A DNA stretch of 64,000 nt from Rhodobacteraceae bacterium IMCC1335 (GCA_039640495.1 CP046864.1:1054001-1118000); one strand, 5' to 3'; shown: positions 1 through 9,270, numbered from the stretch's first letter. Notes: generated by a model not told the origin, from the letters alone. A program made the numbers and translations.

Positions 1-191
1 CACAGGGCGAAACGCTTGCCAATGGCGCCAGTCGGTTTGTCGCGGCAACGTTACGGCCGCAGATCACGCTGTCAAACGGCGATGATCCCAGCCGTGCCGA
101 CCTGCTGCACCACCGCGTTTCAGAGCGGTGCTTTATCGCCCGTTCTGTTAATTTTCCGGTCACTTACGGGGCGAAATATCAGTTTTCATAG
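1..191 (+). CDS. OsmC-family protein, C-terminal fragment
   Basis: This is the last 62 codons of a gene that begins before the window; the frame starts at base 3 and ends at TAG 189-191. The fragment contains a stretch reading HHRVSERCFIARSVNFPV, which resembles the conserved C-terminal part of OsmC/Ohr-like proteins, where a Cys in a CFIA-type motif is part of the peroxide-reducing pair. OsmC proteins are small cytoplasmic thiol peroxidases that remove organic hydroperoxides. The N-terminal half is outside the window, so the partner Cys cannot be checked. It lies 47 bases before the next gene. An unrelated family with a similar tail remains possible. Confidence 0.5.
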   Translation, partial: QGETLANGASRFVAATLRPQITLSNGDDPSRADLLHHRVSERCFIARSVNFPVTYGAKYQFS

Positions 192-238
192 CCGGCTTTT
201 GCTTGCGCTTTCAGGGCAGAGGCCCTAGGGACGGCGGC

Positions 239-1051
239 ATGAAGCTTCTTTTTCTTGGCGATGTGATGGGGCGCGCAGGTCGCGCAGCTCTGGTTGAAAA
301 CCTGCCGCGGTTGAAAGCCGAGTGGCAGATTGATTTTGCCGTGGTCAACGCTGAAAACGCCACAAGTGGCCATGGATTAAGCTCCGATCATGCGCGCGCA
401 TTGCTTGGCGCGGGTGCAGATTGCATCACTTTGGGCGATCACGCATTTGATCAAAAAGACATGTTGGGATTTATCGAAAAAGAGCCACGAATTATTCGCC
501 CCTTAAATTTTGCCAAGAACGCCCCTGGGCGCGGAGCGCGTATTTTCAGTGATGCGCGCGGGCGCAAAATTCTGGTGGCGCAGGTTTTGGGGCAGGTGTT
601 TATGAAACGTCCCTTTGATGATCCTTTCTCGGCGATCGATGCAGTGTTGCTTAAGCATCCTTTGGGCGGGCAAACACAGGCCAGCTTGGTTGATATTCAT
701 TGCGAGGCAACCTCTGAAAAAATGGGGATGGGGCATTTTTGTGATGGGCGGGCCAGCGTTGTGGTGGGCACCCATACGCATATTCCAACCGCGGATGCGA
801 TGATCTTGCCCAAAGGCACCGCCTATCAAAGCGATGCGGGCATGTGCGGCGATTATAATAGCGTGATCGGGATGGAAAAAACCGAACCCTTGCGCCGCTT
901 TGTGACGGGTATGCCAAAAGCGCGGTTCAGCCCGGCAGATGGGCCTGCCACGCTTGCCGGGCTTTACGTGGAAACTGAGGATAGCACTGGAAAAGCGCAG
1001 AATGTAAGGATGATCCGCGTGGGCGGTCAATTGCAAGCGGCGGCTTTATGA
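239..1051 (+). CDS. ymdB: YmdB-type metallophosphoesterase (2',3'-cyclic nucleotide phosphodiesterase family)
   Basis: 270-residue cytoplasmic metallophosphoesterase of the TIGR00282/YmdB family, whose characterised members hydrolyse cyclic nucleotides using a di-iron centre. The metal ligands expected for the family are visible: GDV at residues 7-9 (Asp8), NAEN at 37-40, GDHAFD with His68, DIHCEATSEK with His154, and GTHTH with His179 and His181. The length matches the family. A longer frame opens at 203, but ATG 239 is preferred because MKLLFLGDVMGR is the normal N-terminus and GGGACGG precedes it. The following transporter starts inside the last codons (ATGA overlap at 1048-1051), so the two are translationally coupled. 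Confidence 0.9.
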   Translation: MKLLFLGDVMGRAGRAALVENLPRLKAEWQIDFAVVNAENATSGHGLSSDHARALLGAGADCITLGDHAFDQKDMLGFIEKEPRIIRPLNFAKNAPGRGARIFSDARGRKILVAQVLGQVFMKRPFDDPFSAIDAVLLKHPLGGQTQASLVDIHCEATSEKMGMGHFCDGRASVVVGTHTHIPTADAMILPKGTAYQSDAGMCGDYNSVIGMEKTEPLRRFVTGMPKARFSPADGPATLAGLYVETEDSTGKAQNVRMIRVGGQLQAAAL

Positions 1052-1926
1052 TTGAACGGATTTGGCCGTATTTAGCGGTGCTATGCATTGGCTCCGCCTG
1101 GGGTTTAACGATCCCGCTGACAAAAGTGATTGTCTCGGATGGCTATTTGTTTTTTGGCCTTATTTTTTGGCAACAGGTGATTTGCGCCAGCGTTTTGGGC
1201 ATTGTCTTACTGGTCCGGCGTCAAAGCTTAACCATTACGCCCGGCGCGCTGCGCTTATTTGCAATCATCGCCTGCGTGGGCACCATTGCGCCAAATTCGG
1301 CCTCTTATACGGCTGCTATCCACTTGCCGGCGGGGTTTTTGGCGGTGATTATCGCAACTGTGCCCATGTTCGGCTTTCCTATTGCCGTGATGATGGGCAA
1401 TGAAACCTTTGCGAAATTCCGGCTCTTGGGGCTGTTTTTTGGGCTCTGTGGTGTGATGTTGCTGGTGCTGCCAGAGGCGCGTTTGCCCGATTCTTCCAAA
1501 GTGGGTTTTATTTTCTTAGCTGTCATTGCGCCCCTTTGCTATGGGTTTGAGGGCAATTATGTTGCGCGGTTTGGAACTCAAAACTTAAACCCCGTGGCCA
1601 CTTTATTTGGCGCCAGCTGTCTTGGAGCGCTTGCAACGCTGCCTTTTGCGCTTGTCAGTGGGCATTGGATCGACCCGCGCCTGCCATGGGGCGCGCCGGA
1701 TCTTGCTTTGATCGCTTCGGCAACGCTGCATGCTTTTGCCTATACGAGCTATGTGTGGTTGGTGAAACGGGCGGGGCCTGTTTTCGCCCTACAGGTCAGT
1801 TATGCCGTTACGATTTTTGCCGTTTTCTGGGCGATTATTCTACTGAATGAGCAACCAAGCCTGTTTTTATGGGCGGCATTATCTGCCATACTGATTGGTA
1901 TGTTTCTGGTGCAGCCGCGCCGTTAA
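1048..1926 (+). CDS. EamA (DMT-superfamily) transporter
   Basis: 292-residue integral membrane protein with about ten hydrophobic segments arranged as two EamA repeats. The first repeat starts at once (GSAWGLTIPLTKVIVSDG) and the second begins near residue 150 (VGFIFLAVIAPLCYGFEG), both typical of drug/metabolite exporters. No substrate can be assigned; family members export amino acids, metabolites or drugs. It overlaps ymdB by four bases (ATGA). It is one of four EamA transporters in this window; their sequences differ clearly, so they are not recent copies. Confidence 0.85.
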   Translation: MIERIWPYLAVLCIGSAWGLTIPLTKVIVSDGYLFFGLIFWQQVICASVLGIVLLVRRQSLTITPGALRLFAIIACVGTIAPNSASYTAAIHLPAGFLAVIIATVPMFGFPIAVMMGNETFAKFRLLGLFFGLCGVMLLVLPEARLPDSSKVGFIFLAVIAPLCYGFEGNYVARFGTQNLNPVATLFGASCLGALATLPFALVSGHWIDPRLPWGAPDLALIASATLHAFAYTSYVWLVKRAGPVFALQVSYAVTIFAVFWAIILLNEQPSLFLWAALSAILIGMFLVQPRR

Positions 1927-1968
1927 ACACGGTCTAAGGCGCGGCTGAGTGGGTTTGAAGGGACGCGT

Positions 1969-3753
1969 ATGGTCTTTTTTTCTTCCGGTTTATGGCCGGC
2001 GGGATTTTCGCTGTGCATCGTGGCGGTGATGCTGGTGATGTTTTGGCAAGAGCGGTTTCCTAGTGAGGTGATTGCTTTGAGCGGCGCCGCGCTGTTTTTG
2101 GTGACGGGTATTTTGCCCTATGAGGCGGCGTTGCAAGTGTTTTCAAACCCGGCGCCATGGACAATTGGCGCGATGTTCATCGTGGTGGCTGCCTTGGTGC
2201 GCACGGGTGCTTTGGATGCGTTGATTTCGGCTGTGCAAAATCAAAAAATGCGCCATCCTGGTGGTATTTTGGGCCTTTTACTGCTATTCGTATTGTTATC
2301 CTCAGCGGTGGTGTCAAACACGCCGGTGGTGGTGGTGATGATCCCGGTCTTTGTGCAATTGGCGCGAAGCCTAGATATTTCTGCCAGTAAACTTCTTATT
2401 CCGCTTTCCTATACAGCCATATTAGGCGGCATGTTGACCCTGTTGGGGACCTCCACCAATTTATTGGTGGATGGGGTTGCCCGTGACTTGGGTTTGGCGG
2501 GGTTTGGACTTTTTGAAATCACACCTTTGGCTTGTATTTTGGTGGTCTGGGGCGCGGTTTATCTGCGGTTTATCGCACCGTTGCTTTTGCCCGAACGCGC
2601 CAGTTTGGCAGATGTATTGTCAGATCAAACGCAGAAGAAATTTTTCAGCGAAGTGCTTATCCCGCCGGGCTCGGCGCTCATCGGCAGGCCGGTCTTAAAA
2701 GTGGCCTTATTTCGCCGGCAAGGGGTTCGGGTGATCGATGTGCTGCGCAAGAACGCCTCGTTGCGTGATAAATTAAAGGCAATCCGGCTAAACGCAGGTG
2801 ACCGGGTTGTTTTACGCTCTCCGATCGGGGAATTGTTGGGGCTACAGCAGGAAAAAACCTTAAGTCGAAGAGGCCCGGTGGATCAGGTTTCTGCCGTGGA
2901 AACCACAACTGTTGAAATATTAATTACGCCTGGGTGCCAAATGCTGGGGCGCAGGTTAAGCGATCTGCATTTGCGGCGGCGCTTTGGGGTTTATACGCTG
3001 GCTGTGCACCGGCATAATCAGAATATAGCGCAAAATTTGCACTCGCTCACTATCACTTTGGGGGATACGCTACTGCTGGAAGGCGCTGCTGAAGATATCA
3101 AACGCCTGGCGCAAGAATTTGCCCTTGTTGTTATTTCTCAACCGGCTGTGCAACCGTTTCGTCGCCGTCATGCACCCATCGCAGTTGTGACGATTTTGGG
3201 TTTGGTGCTGATGGCCGGTTTTGGCTTTGCACCTCTTTTCGTGCTCAGCTTGGTGGCTGCCGCGATATTGCTCGTGACGCGGACCATTGATGCAGAGGAA
3301 GCCTTTGCTTTCGTTCAGGGTCGCTTGTTGGTTTTGATATTTTCGATGTTGGCCATAGGCGCGGGGTTGCACCATGCGGGCGCGGTGGCACTGGTGGTCG
3401 AGGCTCTGACCCCTTTGATCGCAGACCTCTCGCCATTCCTGTTGATTTGGTGTTTTTTTCTACTGACCTCGCTGCTCACAGAACTGGTGTCAAATAATGC
3501 GGTGGCTGTGATCGTAACGCCTGTGGCGATTGCGTTGGCGCATGATTTGGGCGTTGATCCCCGGCCGCTGGTTGTGGCGGTGATGGTGGCCGCTTCGGCC
3601 AGCTTTGCCACGCCGATTGGCTATCAAACCAATATGCTGGTTTATGGGCCCGGCGGGTATAGCTTTTCTGATTTTTTGCGCGTTGGTGTGCCGCTCAATC
3701 TGAGTATTGGGCTTTTGTCGGCTTGGTTTATTCCCAAAATATGGCCCTTATAA
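1969..3753 (+). CDS. SLC13-family permease with two RCK_C (TrkA_C) domains
   Basis: 594-residue inner-membrane permease of the divalent anion:Na+ symporter/ArsB superfamily. An N-terminal membrane block (residues 1-215) and a C-terminal block (about 405-594) flank two soluble RCK_C-type domains, at roughly 222-300 (LIPPGSALIGRPV) and 310-395 (LITPGCQMLGRRL). The SNTPVVVVMIP and SNNAVAVIVTP motifs, one per half, are the signature Ser-Asn loops of this superfamily. Proteins of this layout are usually annotated as sulfate or dicarboxylate transporters, and the substrate is not decidable here. GAAGGGA lies just before ATG 1969. It is 42 bases after the EamA gene and may be co-transcribed. Confidence 0.85.
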   Translation: MVFFSSGLWPAGFSLCIVAVMLVMFWQERFPSEVIALSGAALFLVTGILPYEAALQVFSNPAPWTIGAMFIVVAALVRTGALDALISAVQNQKMRHPGGILGLLLLFVLLSSAVVSNTPVVVVMIPVFVQLARSLDISASKLLIPLSYTAILGGMLTLLGTSTNLLVDGVARDLGLAGFGLFEITPLACILVVWGAVYLRFIAPLLLPERASLADVLSDQTQKKFFSEVLIPPGSALIGRPVLKVALFRRQGVRVIDVLRKNASLRDKLKAIRLNAGDRVVLRSPIGELLGLQQEKTLSRRGPVDQVSAVETTTVEILITPGCQMLGRRLSDLHLRRRFGVYTLAVHRHNQNIAQNLHSLTITLGDTLLLEGAAEDIKRLAQEFALVVISQPAVQPFRRRHAPIAVVTILGLVLMAGFGFAPLFVLSLVAAAILLVTRTIDAEEAFAFVQGRLLVLIFSMLAIGAGLHHAGAVALVVEALTPLIADLSPFLLIWCFFLLTSLLTELVSNNAVAVIVTPVAIALAHDLGVDPRPLVVAVMVAASASFATPIGYQTNMLVYGPGGYSFSDFLRVGVPLNLSIGLLSAWFIPKIWPL

Positions 3754-3895
3754 AGCGGCTGATCCGGATTTGGAAACTTAACCCTACCATGCCGGGGCAC
3801 GGCCCTTGGTGATAAACTTTGCAGATTCGTGGCTTGCCCCTTGGTGATAGCCTGACCTATATAGGCGCAAATAAAAACGGATTTCGGAGGGGAAA

Positions 3896-4648
3896 ATGGC
3901 AGGCCATTCAAAATGGGCGAACATTCAGCATCGCAAAGGGCGCCAAGACGCGGCGCGCTCAAAATTATTTTCGAAGCTGTCCAAAGAAATTACCGTAGCC
4001 GCTAAGATGGGCGATCCGGATCCTGAAAAAAATCCCCGTTTGCGCTTGGCCGTTAAGGAAGCCAAATCAAATTCGGTGCCAAAAGATGTGATTGAGCGCG
4101 CGATTAAAAAATCGGTTGCGGGTGATGGTGATGAGTATGAAGAAATCCGTTACGAGGGCTACGGCCCAAATGGCGTGGCGGTGATTGTTGAAACGATGAC
4201 GGATAACAGAAACCGCACCGCGTCAAATGTGCGTTCGACCTTCGGAAAACACGGTGGCAATTTGGGGGAAACCGGATCGGTGGGGTTTATGTTTGATCGC
4301 AAAGGTCAGGTGAGTTACGCCGCTTCCGCCGGTGATGATGATAGCGTGATGATGGCGGCGCTGGAAGCGGGCGCAGAAGATGTGGAAAGCTCAGAAGATG
4401 GGCATTTCATCTGGTGTGAAGACACCAGCCTAAATGAAGTGGCGCAAATGTTGGAAAATGATTTGGGCGAAAGCTTGTCAACCAAGCTGGTTTGGAAGCC
4501 CACAACCACCACAGAGCTGGATCTTGAGGGCATGGAAAAGCTGATGAGGCTTATCGATGCGCTTGAGGATGACGATGATGTTCAGCGCGTGACAACCAAT
4601 TTCGAAGCTAGTGACGAGGTTATGGCGCAATTAGAAGGCTCTGATTGA
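3896..4648 (+). CDS. yebC: YebC/PmpR-family regulator
   Basis: 250-residue YebC/PmpR-family protein. Members bind DNA as transcriptional regulators, and recent work also places some at stalled ribosomes as translation factors. The N-terminus [13 protein letters not shown] is the family signature, followed by an [13 protein letters not shown] segment and an acidic C-terminal part ([12 protein letters not shown]). The length is normal. CGGAGGGG six bases before the ATG is a strong ribosome binding site. In many bacteria yebC lies beside ruvC; here it stands alone after the SLC13 permease, with a long gap behind it. Confidence 0.95.
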   Translation: MAGHSKWANIQHRKGRQDAARSKLFSKLSKEITVAAKMGDPDPEKNPRLRLAVKEAKSNSVPKDVIERAIKKSVAGDGDEYEEIRYEGYGPNGVAVIVETMTDNRNRTASNVRSTFGKHGGNLGETGSVGFMFDRKGQVSYAASAGDDDSVMMAALEAGAEDVESSEDGHFIWCEDTSLNEVAQMLENDLGESLSTKLVWKPTTTTELDLEGMEKLMRLIDALEDDDDVQRVTTNFEASDEVMAQLEGSD

Positions 4649-5146
4649 GTATCTGTTTAATATTATTAAATTATTGAGTCTTACATATTAACCTGATGAA
4701 TGATCAGTTTTCGACACGATTCTGTGACATTAGCGAAATCGTTCTTTAAATTTTTTTTTGCAATGTTTGCAGGCTGTTTTTCTTGACCGATTGCGCCTTG
4801 GTTGAAAAATGATTATCTTTATGACATCAATCGCCCCATGTGTAATCTGTTGTACACGGCGTCAGAAAATGATGACAGATCTCGAATCCTAGCCCACAAC
4901 TTATACATTTTTTGAGGCATGGGCAAACTGGATTTGGTAATTTTCACGTAAATTTGCCGCGCCTTTTTATCACCCAGGGTCAATTAAAAGATTTCCTTAA
5001 GTCATAATGATAACTTTTTAATCGACACAATTTTGTATTGAAAGTCAGACAGTTTTTTGGTCCACTTTCGGTATGGTTTTAAGACTTTTCTGCTTCGGGC
5101 ACTTTGATCGATCAAACAGTCTTCTGATGTTTTTGACAGGTGAATA
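4649..5146 (+). other. AT-rich intergenic region (498 bases), no gene seen
   Basis: Clearly more AT-rich than the surrounding genes and free of convincing reading frames on either strand. Near its end is the perfect palindrome at 5103-5116. The last bases hold ACAGGTGA, a ribosome binding site for the gene at 5147. Its length and composition suggest a multi-input promoter for that small regulator-like gene, but I recognise no known binding motif apart from the palindrome. Confidence 0.5.
5103..5116. promoter_or_regulatory. Perfect 14-base palindrome, candidate operator
   Basis: TTTGATCGATCAAA is a perfect palindrome 30 bases upstream of the start codon at 5147. It sits where a repressor or autoregulator would overlap the transcription start. 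The identity of the binding protein is unknown; the small winged-helix-like product of the next gene is one candidate. Confidence 0.4.
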
Positions 5147-5440
5147 ATGTCCCAACGATACTTTAAAATGGCGCAGATGCGAGAGCTCCTATTGGGCCTT
5201 GAGGAGGAAGTGGGGCTTGGGGCATTGACCCAAAACGAAAAAGATGTGTTCTACGCGTCTTACACAGAAATCTTTATGGCGGGTGGCACTGCAAAATCTG
5301 TTGATATTAAGAAGCACGCGTTGTTGAACGGGATGGCGCAGCCGACCTTTCACAGGTGTTTGAAGGCCTTGATTGAGCGCGGGTTACTGTCGCATGCGCC
5401 CAATACCAAAGCGGGAAGCTATACAAGCCCTATCGTTTAA
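5147..5440 (+). CDS. Small winged-helix-like DNA-binding protein, unknown function
   Basis: 97-residue soluble protein. Residues 28-97 look like a winged helix: a helix after LTQNEKDVFYAS, then a helix-turn-helix-like stretch (AQPTFHRCLKALIERGLL), then a short basic beta-wing (HAPNTKAGSY). The pattern resembles MarR or replication-initiator-type winged helices, where the PTFHRCLKAL segment would be the recognition helix. I do not recognise the gene. It has a good ribosome binding site (ACAGGTGA) and an unusually long AT-rich upstream region with a palindrome, which fits an autoregulated transcription factor. The following LysE gene starts 75 bases downstream. Confidence 0.7.
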   Translation: MSQRYFKMAQMRELLLGLEEEVGLGALTQNEKDVFYASYTEIFMAGGTAKSVDIKKHALLNGMAQPTFHRCLKALIERGLLSHAPNTKAGSYTSPIV

Positions 5441-5515
5441 GGGGGGCGGTTCTACGGTTGTGTTGCGCCGTGTTCTATGGCTTGTGTTGCGGATGATCTT
5501 CGCAAGACCTATATC

Positions 5516-6115
5516 ATGATCGAACCTTTCTTTTTGGGCTTTGGCCTTGGTCTTTCGTTGATCCTTGCGATCGGAGCGCAAAACGCCTTCGTGTTGAAGG
5601 CCGGTTTGATGCGCCGTTTTGTTTTGCCGATCGTGTTGCTTTGCGCGGTTTCTGACGCGCTGTTGATCTTTCTGGGGGTTTTTGGTTTGGGCACTCTTTT
5701 GGAGGCCCTGCCCAACCTTATGATCTGGATCCGCTTTGCGGGGGCGTTGTTTTTGTTCGCCTATGGTGCACGCAGCATGATATCGGCTTGGCGCGGCAAT
5801 CAAGCTTTGGATGCAATGGGCGATGTGATGTCTTTGCCGGCGGCCTTGTTCACATGCCTGGCGCTGACCTTTTTAAATCCGCATGTATATCTTGATACGG
5901 TGATTTTGGTGGGGGGGGTTGCCAACCAATCCGAAAGCCCGTTGGGTTTTGCTTTGGGGGCTATGCTAGCCAGTTTTACCTTTTTCTTCGGGTTGGGCTA
6001 TGGCGCCCGTCTTTTGGCGCCCTTTTTTGCCAATTCCCGCGCATGGCAGATTTTAGATATGGGGATTGCGCTTGTGATGTGGGCAATCGCTTACAGTCTG
6101 CTCGCCTCTCATTAG
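5516..6115 (+). CDS. LysE/ArgO-family amino-acid exporter
   Basis: 199-residue inner-membrane protein with six hydrophobic segments. The N-terminus FFLGFGLGLSLILAIGAQNAFVLKAGL is the hallmark of the LysE/ArgO branch, which exports basic amino acids. FLNPHVYLDT in the fourth segment is also typical. A longer frame opens at 5477, but the extra 13 residues are polar and unlike the family, so ATG 5516 is preferred although its ribosome binding site is weak. The gene normally has a divergent LysR-type regulator (argP/lysG); none is present here, and the preceding gene is the small winged-helix-like protein. Confidence 0.85.
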   Translation: MIEPFFLGFGLGLSLILAIGAQNAFVLKAGLMRRFVLPIVLLCAVSDALLIFLGVFGLGTLLEALPNLMIWIRFAGALFLFAYGARSMISAWRGNQALDAMGDVMSLPAALFTCLALTFLNPHVYLDTVILVGGVANQSESPLGFALGAMLASFTFFFGLGYGARLLAPFFANSRAWQILDMGIALVMWAIAYSLLASH

Positions 6116-6154
6116 CTCTTGTGCTTTCGGCCTATTTAGCTTTTCAGTAGCGCC

Positions 6155-7060
6155 ATGACCGAACGTTCTTCTTCATCAACCTTACGCGGCATCTTATGGA
6201 TGATCGTGACGGGGCTTATGTTTGTGGGCGTGACCTCCTTGGTGAAATATTTAGGCCCGGATATGCCCGCCGCTGAGGCGGCGTTTTTGCGATATGCTTT
6301 GGGCTTGGTCTTGCTGGTTCCAATGCTGGGGTCGGTCTTCAAAAGTAATTTTTCGCAGCCGTTGATGCGGCTTTTTGTGTATCGCGGCGCTGCGCATGTG
6401 GGGGCGGTGTTTCTATGGTTTTTTGCAATGGCGCGGATTCCCTTGGCGGATGTAACGGCGATGAATTACCTATCGCCGATTTATGTGACATTGGGGGCGG
6501 CGTTATTTTTGGGTGAAAAACTGGCTTTGCGGCGGGTGATCGCCGTCGGCATTGCCTTGGTGGGCGCCTTGATTATTTTGCGACCCGGTATTCGCAGCGT
6601 GGATATGGGGCATCTGGCGATGCTGCTGGCTGCGGTATTTTTCGCCTGCTCTTATTTGTTAACCAAACGGCTCAGCGATCAAGTTTCGGCGGGCGCAATC
6701 GTTGTGATGCTTTCGCTCTTTGTCACGCTGGGGCTGGCGCCGATGGCATGGATGGTTTGGGTTCCGCCCTCGACAAACGATTTGCTTATCCTTTTTGGAG
6801 TGGCCTGCTTTGCCACATTGGGGCATTACACGATGACGCTGGCCTTTGCCGCAGCGCCCGTGAACATCACGCAACCAGTTACGTTTTTACAGCTGGTCTG
6901 GGCGGTGTCGGTTGGGATGGTGTTTTTTGACGAACCGCTCGATCCATGGGTGGTGATTGGGGGCGGCACAATTTTGGCATCGGTCAGTTTTATCAGCTGG
7001 CGCGAGGCGGTTTTGCAACGTCGTCTGCGCACCCCCCCGGTTCCTGCTACAAAAGTCTAG
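6155..7060 (+). CDS. EamA (DMT-superfamily) transporter
   Basis: 301-residue membrane protein with two EamA repeats, about ten hydrophobic segments, and the conserved FLWFFAMARIPLADVTAMNY motif in the first repeat. This motif is typical of the RhaT/RarD-like clade common in roseobacters. The second repeat starts near residue 150 (MGHLAMLLAAVFFACSYLL). Substrate unknown. It starts 39 bases after lysE on the same strand and could share its transcript. It stops 56 bases before betC, which has its own ribosome binding site. Confidence 0.85.
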   Translation: MTERSSSSTLRGILWMIVTGLMFVGVTSLVKYLGPDMPAAEAAFLRYALGLVLLVPMLGSVFKSNFSQPLMRLFVYRGAAHVGAVFLWFFAMARIPLADVTAMNYLSPIYVTLGAALFLGEKLALRRVIAVGIALVGALIILRPGIRSVDMGHLAMLLAAVFFACSYLLTKRLSDQVSAGAIVVMLSLFVTLGLAPMAWMVWVPPSTNDLLILFGVACFATLGHYTMTLAFAAAPVNITQPVTFLQLVWAVSVGMVFFDEPLDPWVVIGGGTILASVSFISWREAVLQRRLRTPPVPATKV

Positions 7061-7116
7061 GCTTTCATCTAACGGAGGCTCAGCCCAAATAACCTATATC
7101 TCAAAGAGGCGTTTTT

Positions 7117-8628
7117 ATGACATCTTCCCCCAATATTCTGATTATTATGGTTGATCAGTTAAATGGAACGTTGTTTCCCGACGGCCCTGCCGACTGGCTG
7201 CACGCGCCGCATTTGAAACGCCTGGCGCAGCGCTCGGCGCGGTTTGCCAATGCCTATACCGCCAGCCCGTTATGCGCGCCGGCGCGGGCCTCATTCATGT
7301 CTGGGCAATTGCCCTCGAAAACGGGGGTCTATGACAATGCCGCTGAATTTGCAGCTTCTATACCCACCTATGCGCATCATTTGCGCGCGGCGGGCTATCA
7401 GACCTGCCTATCTGGAAAAATGCATTTTGTTGGTCCGGACCAGCTGCACGGGTTTGAAGAGCGCTTGACCACCGATATTTACCCCGCTGATTTTGGGTGG
7501 ACGCCGGATTACCGAAAACCCGGCACGCGCATTGATTGGTGGTATCACAATTTGGGCTCGGTGACTGGCGCTGGTATTGGTGAAATTTCAAACCAGCTGG
7601 AATATGATGATGAGGTTGCTTATCAAAGTTGCCGTAAATTATACGATCTGGCGCGCGGCAAAGATGGTCGCCCTTGGTGCCTCACTGTTAGCTTTACGCA
7701 TCCGCATGATCCTTATGTGGCACGCAAGAAATACTGGGATCTTTATGAGCATTGCGCGCATCTCAGCCCCGCGGTTGCAGCGCTTCCTTATGCCGAGCAT
7801 GATCCGCATTCACAGCGGTTATTTGATGCCAATGATTGGCGCTCATATACTTTGAGCGAGGCGATGATCCGCGACGCCCGCCGCGCCTATTTCGCCAATA
7901 TCAGCTATCTTGACGATAAAATTGGCGAGATTTTAGAGGTGTTGGAAGCCACGCAGCAAGAGGCCCATATTGTCTTTGTGTCAGATCATGGGGATATGCT
8001 GGGTGAGCGGGGTTTGTGGTTTAAAATGTCTTTTTATGAAGGGTCTGCGCGGGTGCCTTTGATGATATCGGCGCCAGAGTTGCCCGCGGCGCTACTGACA
8101 CAGCCGGTTTCAACGCTGGATGTCTGCCCAACGCTATGCGACCTGGCCGGCATATCGCTTGACGCTTTGCAGCCTTGGACGGCTGGTGAAACCTTGGTGC
8201 CGCTGGCGCTTGGTCAAGCGCGCAGCGCGCCCGTGCTGATGGAATACGCCGCAGAAGGCTCTTATGCACCGCTGGTGTCTTTGCGCTATGGGCGCTGGAA
8301 ATATAACCGTTGTTTGCTGGATCCCGATCAGTTGTTTGATTTGGAGGCGGACCCGCAAGAGCGGATAAATTTGGCCAACCTGCCGGCGCATCAGGGCACA
8401 GTGACCTCGCTTAGGGCAAAATCCGAGGCGCGCTGGGATCTTAGCGCCTTTGACGCCGCCGTTCGACAAAGCCAGGCGGGGCGCCTGGTGGTGTATGAGG
8501 CGGTGCGCAAAGGGGGCTATTACCCTTGGGATTACCAGCCGCTGCAAGATGCCTCTGAACGCTATATGCGCAACCATATGGATCTGAATATTTTGGAAAG
8601 CCAACAACGCTTTCCCAGAGGGGATTAG
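7117..8628 (+). CDS. betC: Choline-sulfatase
   Basis: 503-residue type I sulfatase that hydrolyses choline-O-sulfate to choline and sulfate. The active-site signature is CAPARASFMSG (residues about 51-61), whose Cys is converted to formylglycine. Further motifs are SDHGDMLGERG (about 289-299) and the C-terminal choline-sulfatase region with MRNHMDLN. The N-terminus NILIIMVDQLNG supplies the metal-binding Asp. No signal peptide is present, which agrees with cytoplasmic BetC. AAAGAGGC precedes the start. Its stop overlaps the stop of betI on the other strand (TTAG at 8625-8628). It feeds choline to BetA/BetB downstream. Confidence 0.95.
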   Translation: MTSSPNILIIMVDQLNGTLFPDGPADWLHAPHLKRLAQRSARFANAYTASPLCAPARASFMSGQLPSKTGVYDNAAEFAASIPTYAHHLRAAGYQTCLSGKMHFVGPDQLHGFEERLTTDIYPADFGWTPDYRKPGTRIDWWYHNLGSVTGAGIGEISNQLEYDDEVAYQSCRKLYDLARGKDGRPWCLTVSFTHPHDPYVARKKYWDLYEHCAHLSPAVAALPYAEHDPHSQRLFDANDWRSYTLSEAMIRDARRAYFANISYLDDKIGEILEVLEATQQEAHIVFVSDHGDMLGERGLWFKMSFYEGSARVPLMISAPELPAALLTQPVSTLDVCPTLCDLAGISLDALQPWTAGETLVPLALGQARSAPVLMEYAAEGSYAPLVSLRYGRWKYNRCLLDPDQLFDLEADPQERINLANLPAHQGTVTSLRAKSEARWDLSAFDAAVRQSQAGRLVVYEAVRKGGYYPWDYQPLQDASERYMRNHMDLNILESQQRFPRGD

Positions 8629-9206
8629 CCGGCGCTTACGAGCAGATCCAATAAATTATTGATATCTGTACGCGCGGCTTGGGCATCTATCACACCAGTG
8701 GATTGCGCCGCACTTATCCAAACACCATCGATATAGGCCTGCAGCGCCTGTTCCACCATTTGTTGGCGCTCTGAAGCAACCAGTAGCCGCGTTTCGCGCC
8801 GCAAATGGCTTGCCACGCGAGCGCGATTGATTTTTTGAAGCCGCGCCAGCGCGGGTTGGTAGGGCGCGGCTGACCAAAACTGCACCCAGACATTGCAATG
8901 GGTTTTCGTGAAGAGAGAATCGGAAAAGTTTGCGGTTAAAACGGCTTGCAGGCGTTGTTTGGATGTTTTGGTTTCTTTTAGATTGTTGATGACCTCACGG
9001 CGCAAGAGTTCGAGCAAGTGGCGCATCGTAGCTTCCAGCAGCTTTTCTTTACTGCCAAAATGATAGGTTATGCTGGCGGCTGTCGTGCTCGCATAGGCAG
9101 CGATTTCACTTAACGTGACATTTTGAAATCCTTTTTGTCGCACCGCTTGCAGAGTGGCTTGAATGAATTCTGAATTGCGTATGTCACGAATGCTGCGTCT
9201 TTCCAT
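8625..9206 (-). CDS. betI: BetI-type TetR-family repressor
   Basis: 193-residue TetR-family regulator. The N-terminal helix-turn-helix (residues about 15-60) includes the BetI-like VTLSEIAAYAS and ITYHFGSKEKLLEATMRHLL segments. The C-terminal domain has VWVQFWSAAPYQPALARLQKIN, close to known BetI proteins, which repress choline-to-betaine genes until choline is present. It is divergent from betB, with 97-130 AT-rich bases between them, and convergent with betC, whose stop codon it overlaps. In many relatives betI heads one operon with betC, betB and betA; here it is on the opposite strand from all three. Confidence 0.92.
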   Translation of the reverse strand: MERRSIRDIRNSEFIQATLQAVRQKGFQNVTLSEIAAYASTTAASITYHFGSKEKLLEATMRHLLELLRREVINNLKETKTSKQRLQAVLTANFSDSLFTKTHCNVWVQFWSAAPYQPALARLQKINRARVASHLRRETRLLVASERQQMVEQALQAYIDGVWISAAQSTGVIDAQAARTDINNLLDLLVSAG

Positions 9207-9258
9207 GCGGTTTATCTGACGCGGCTAGGGTAGAATTTCAAGAAATATATCAAAATTA

Positions 9259-9270
9259 ATATGGTCATAT
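9259..9270. promoter_or_regulatory. Candidate BetI operator between betI and betB
   Basis: ATATG-GT-CATAT is an inverted repeat of two 5-base arms with a two-base spacer, near the middle of the AT-rich betI-betB divergent region (9207-9336). A single operator here could control both directions. The match to a published BetI site was not checked, so the assignment rests on symmetry and position only. Confidence 0.35.

Noticed and set aside
3803..3849. Direct repeat CCCTTGGTGATA (3803 and 3838) before yebC
   Set aside because: Two copies of 12 bases only, with no sign of a known element; probably a small local duplication.
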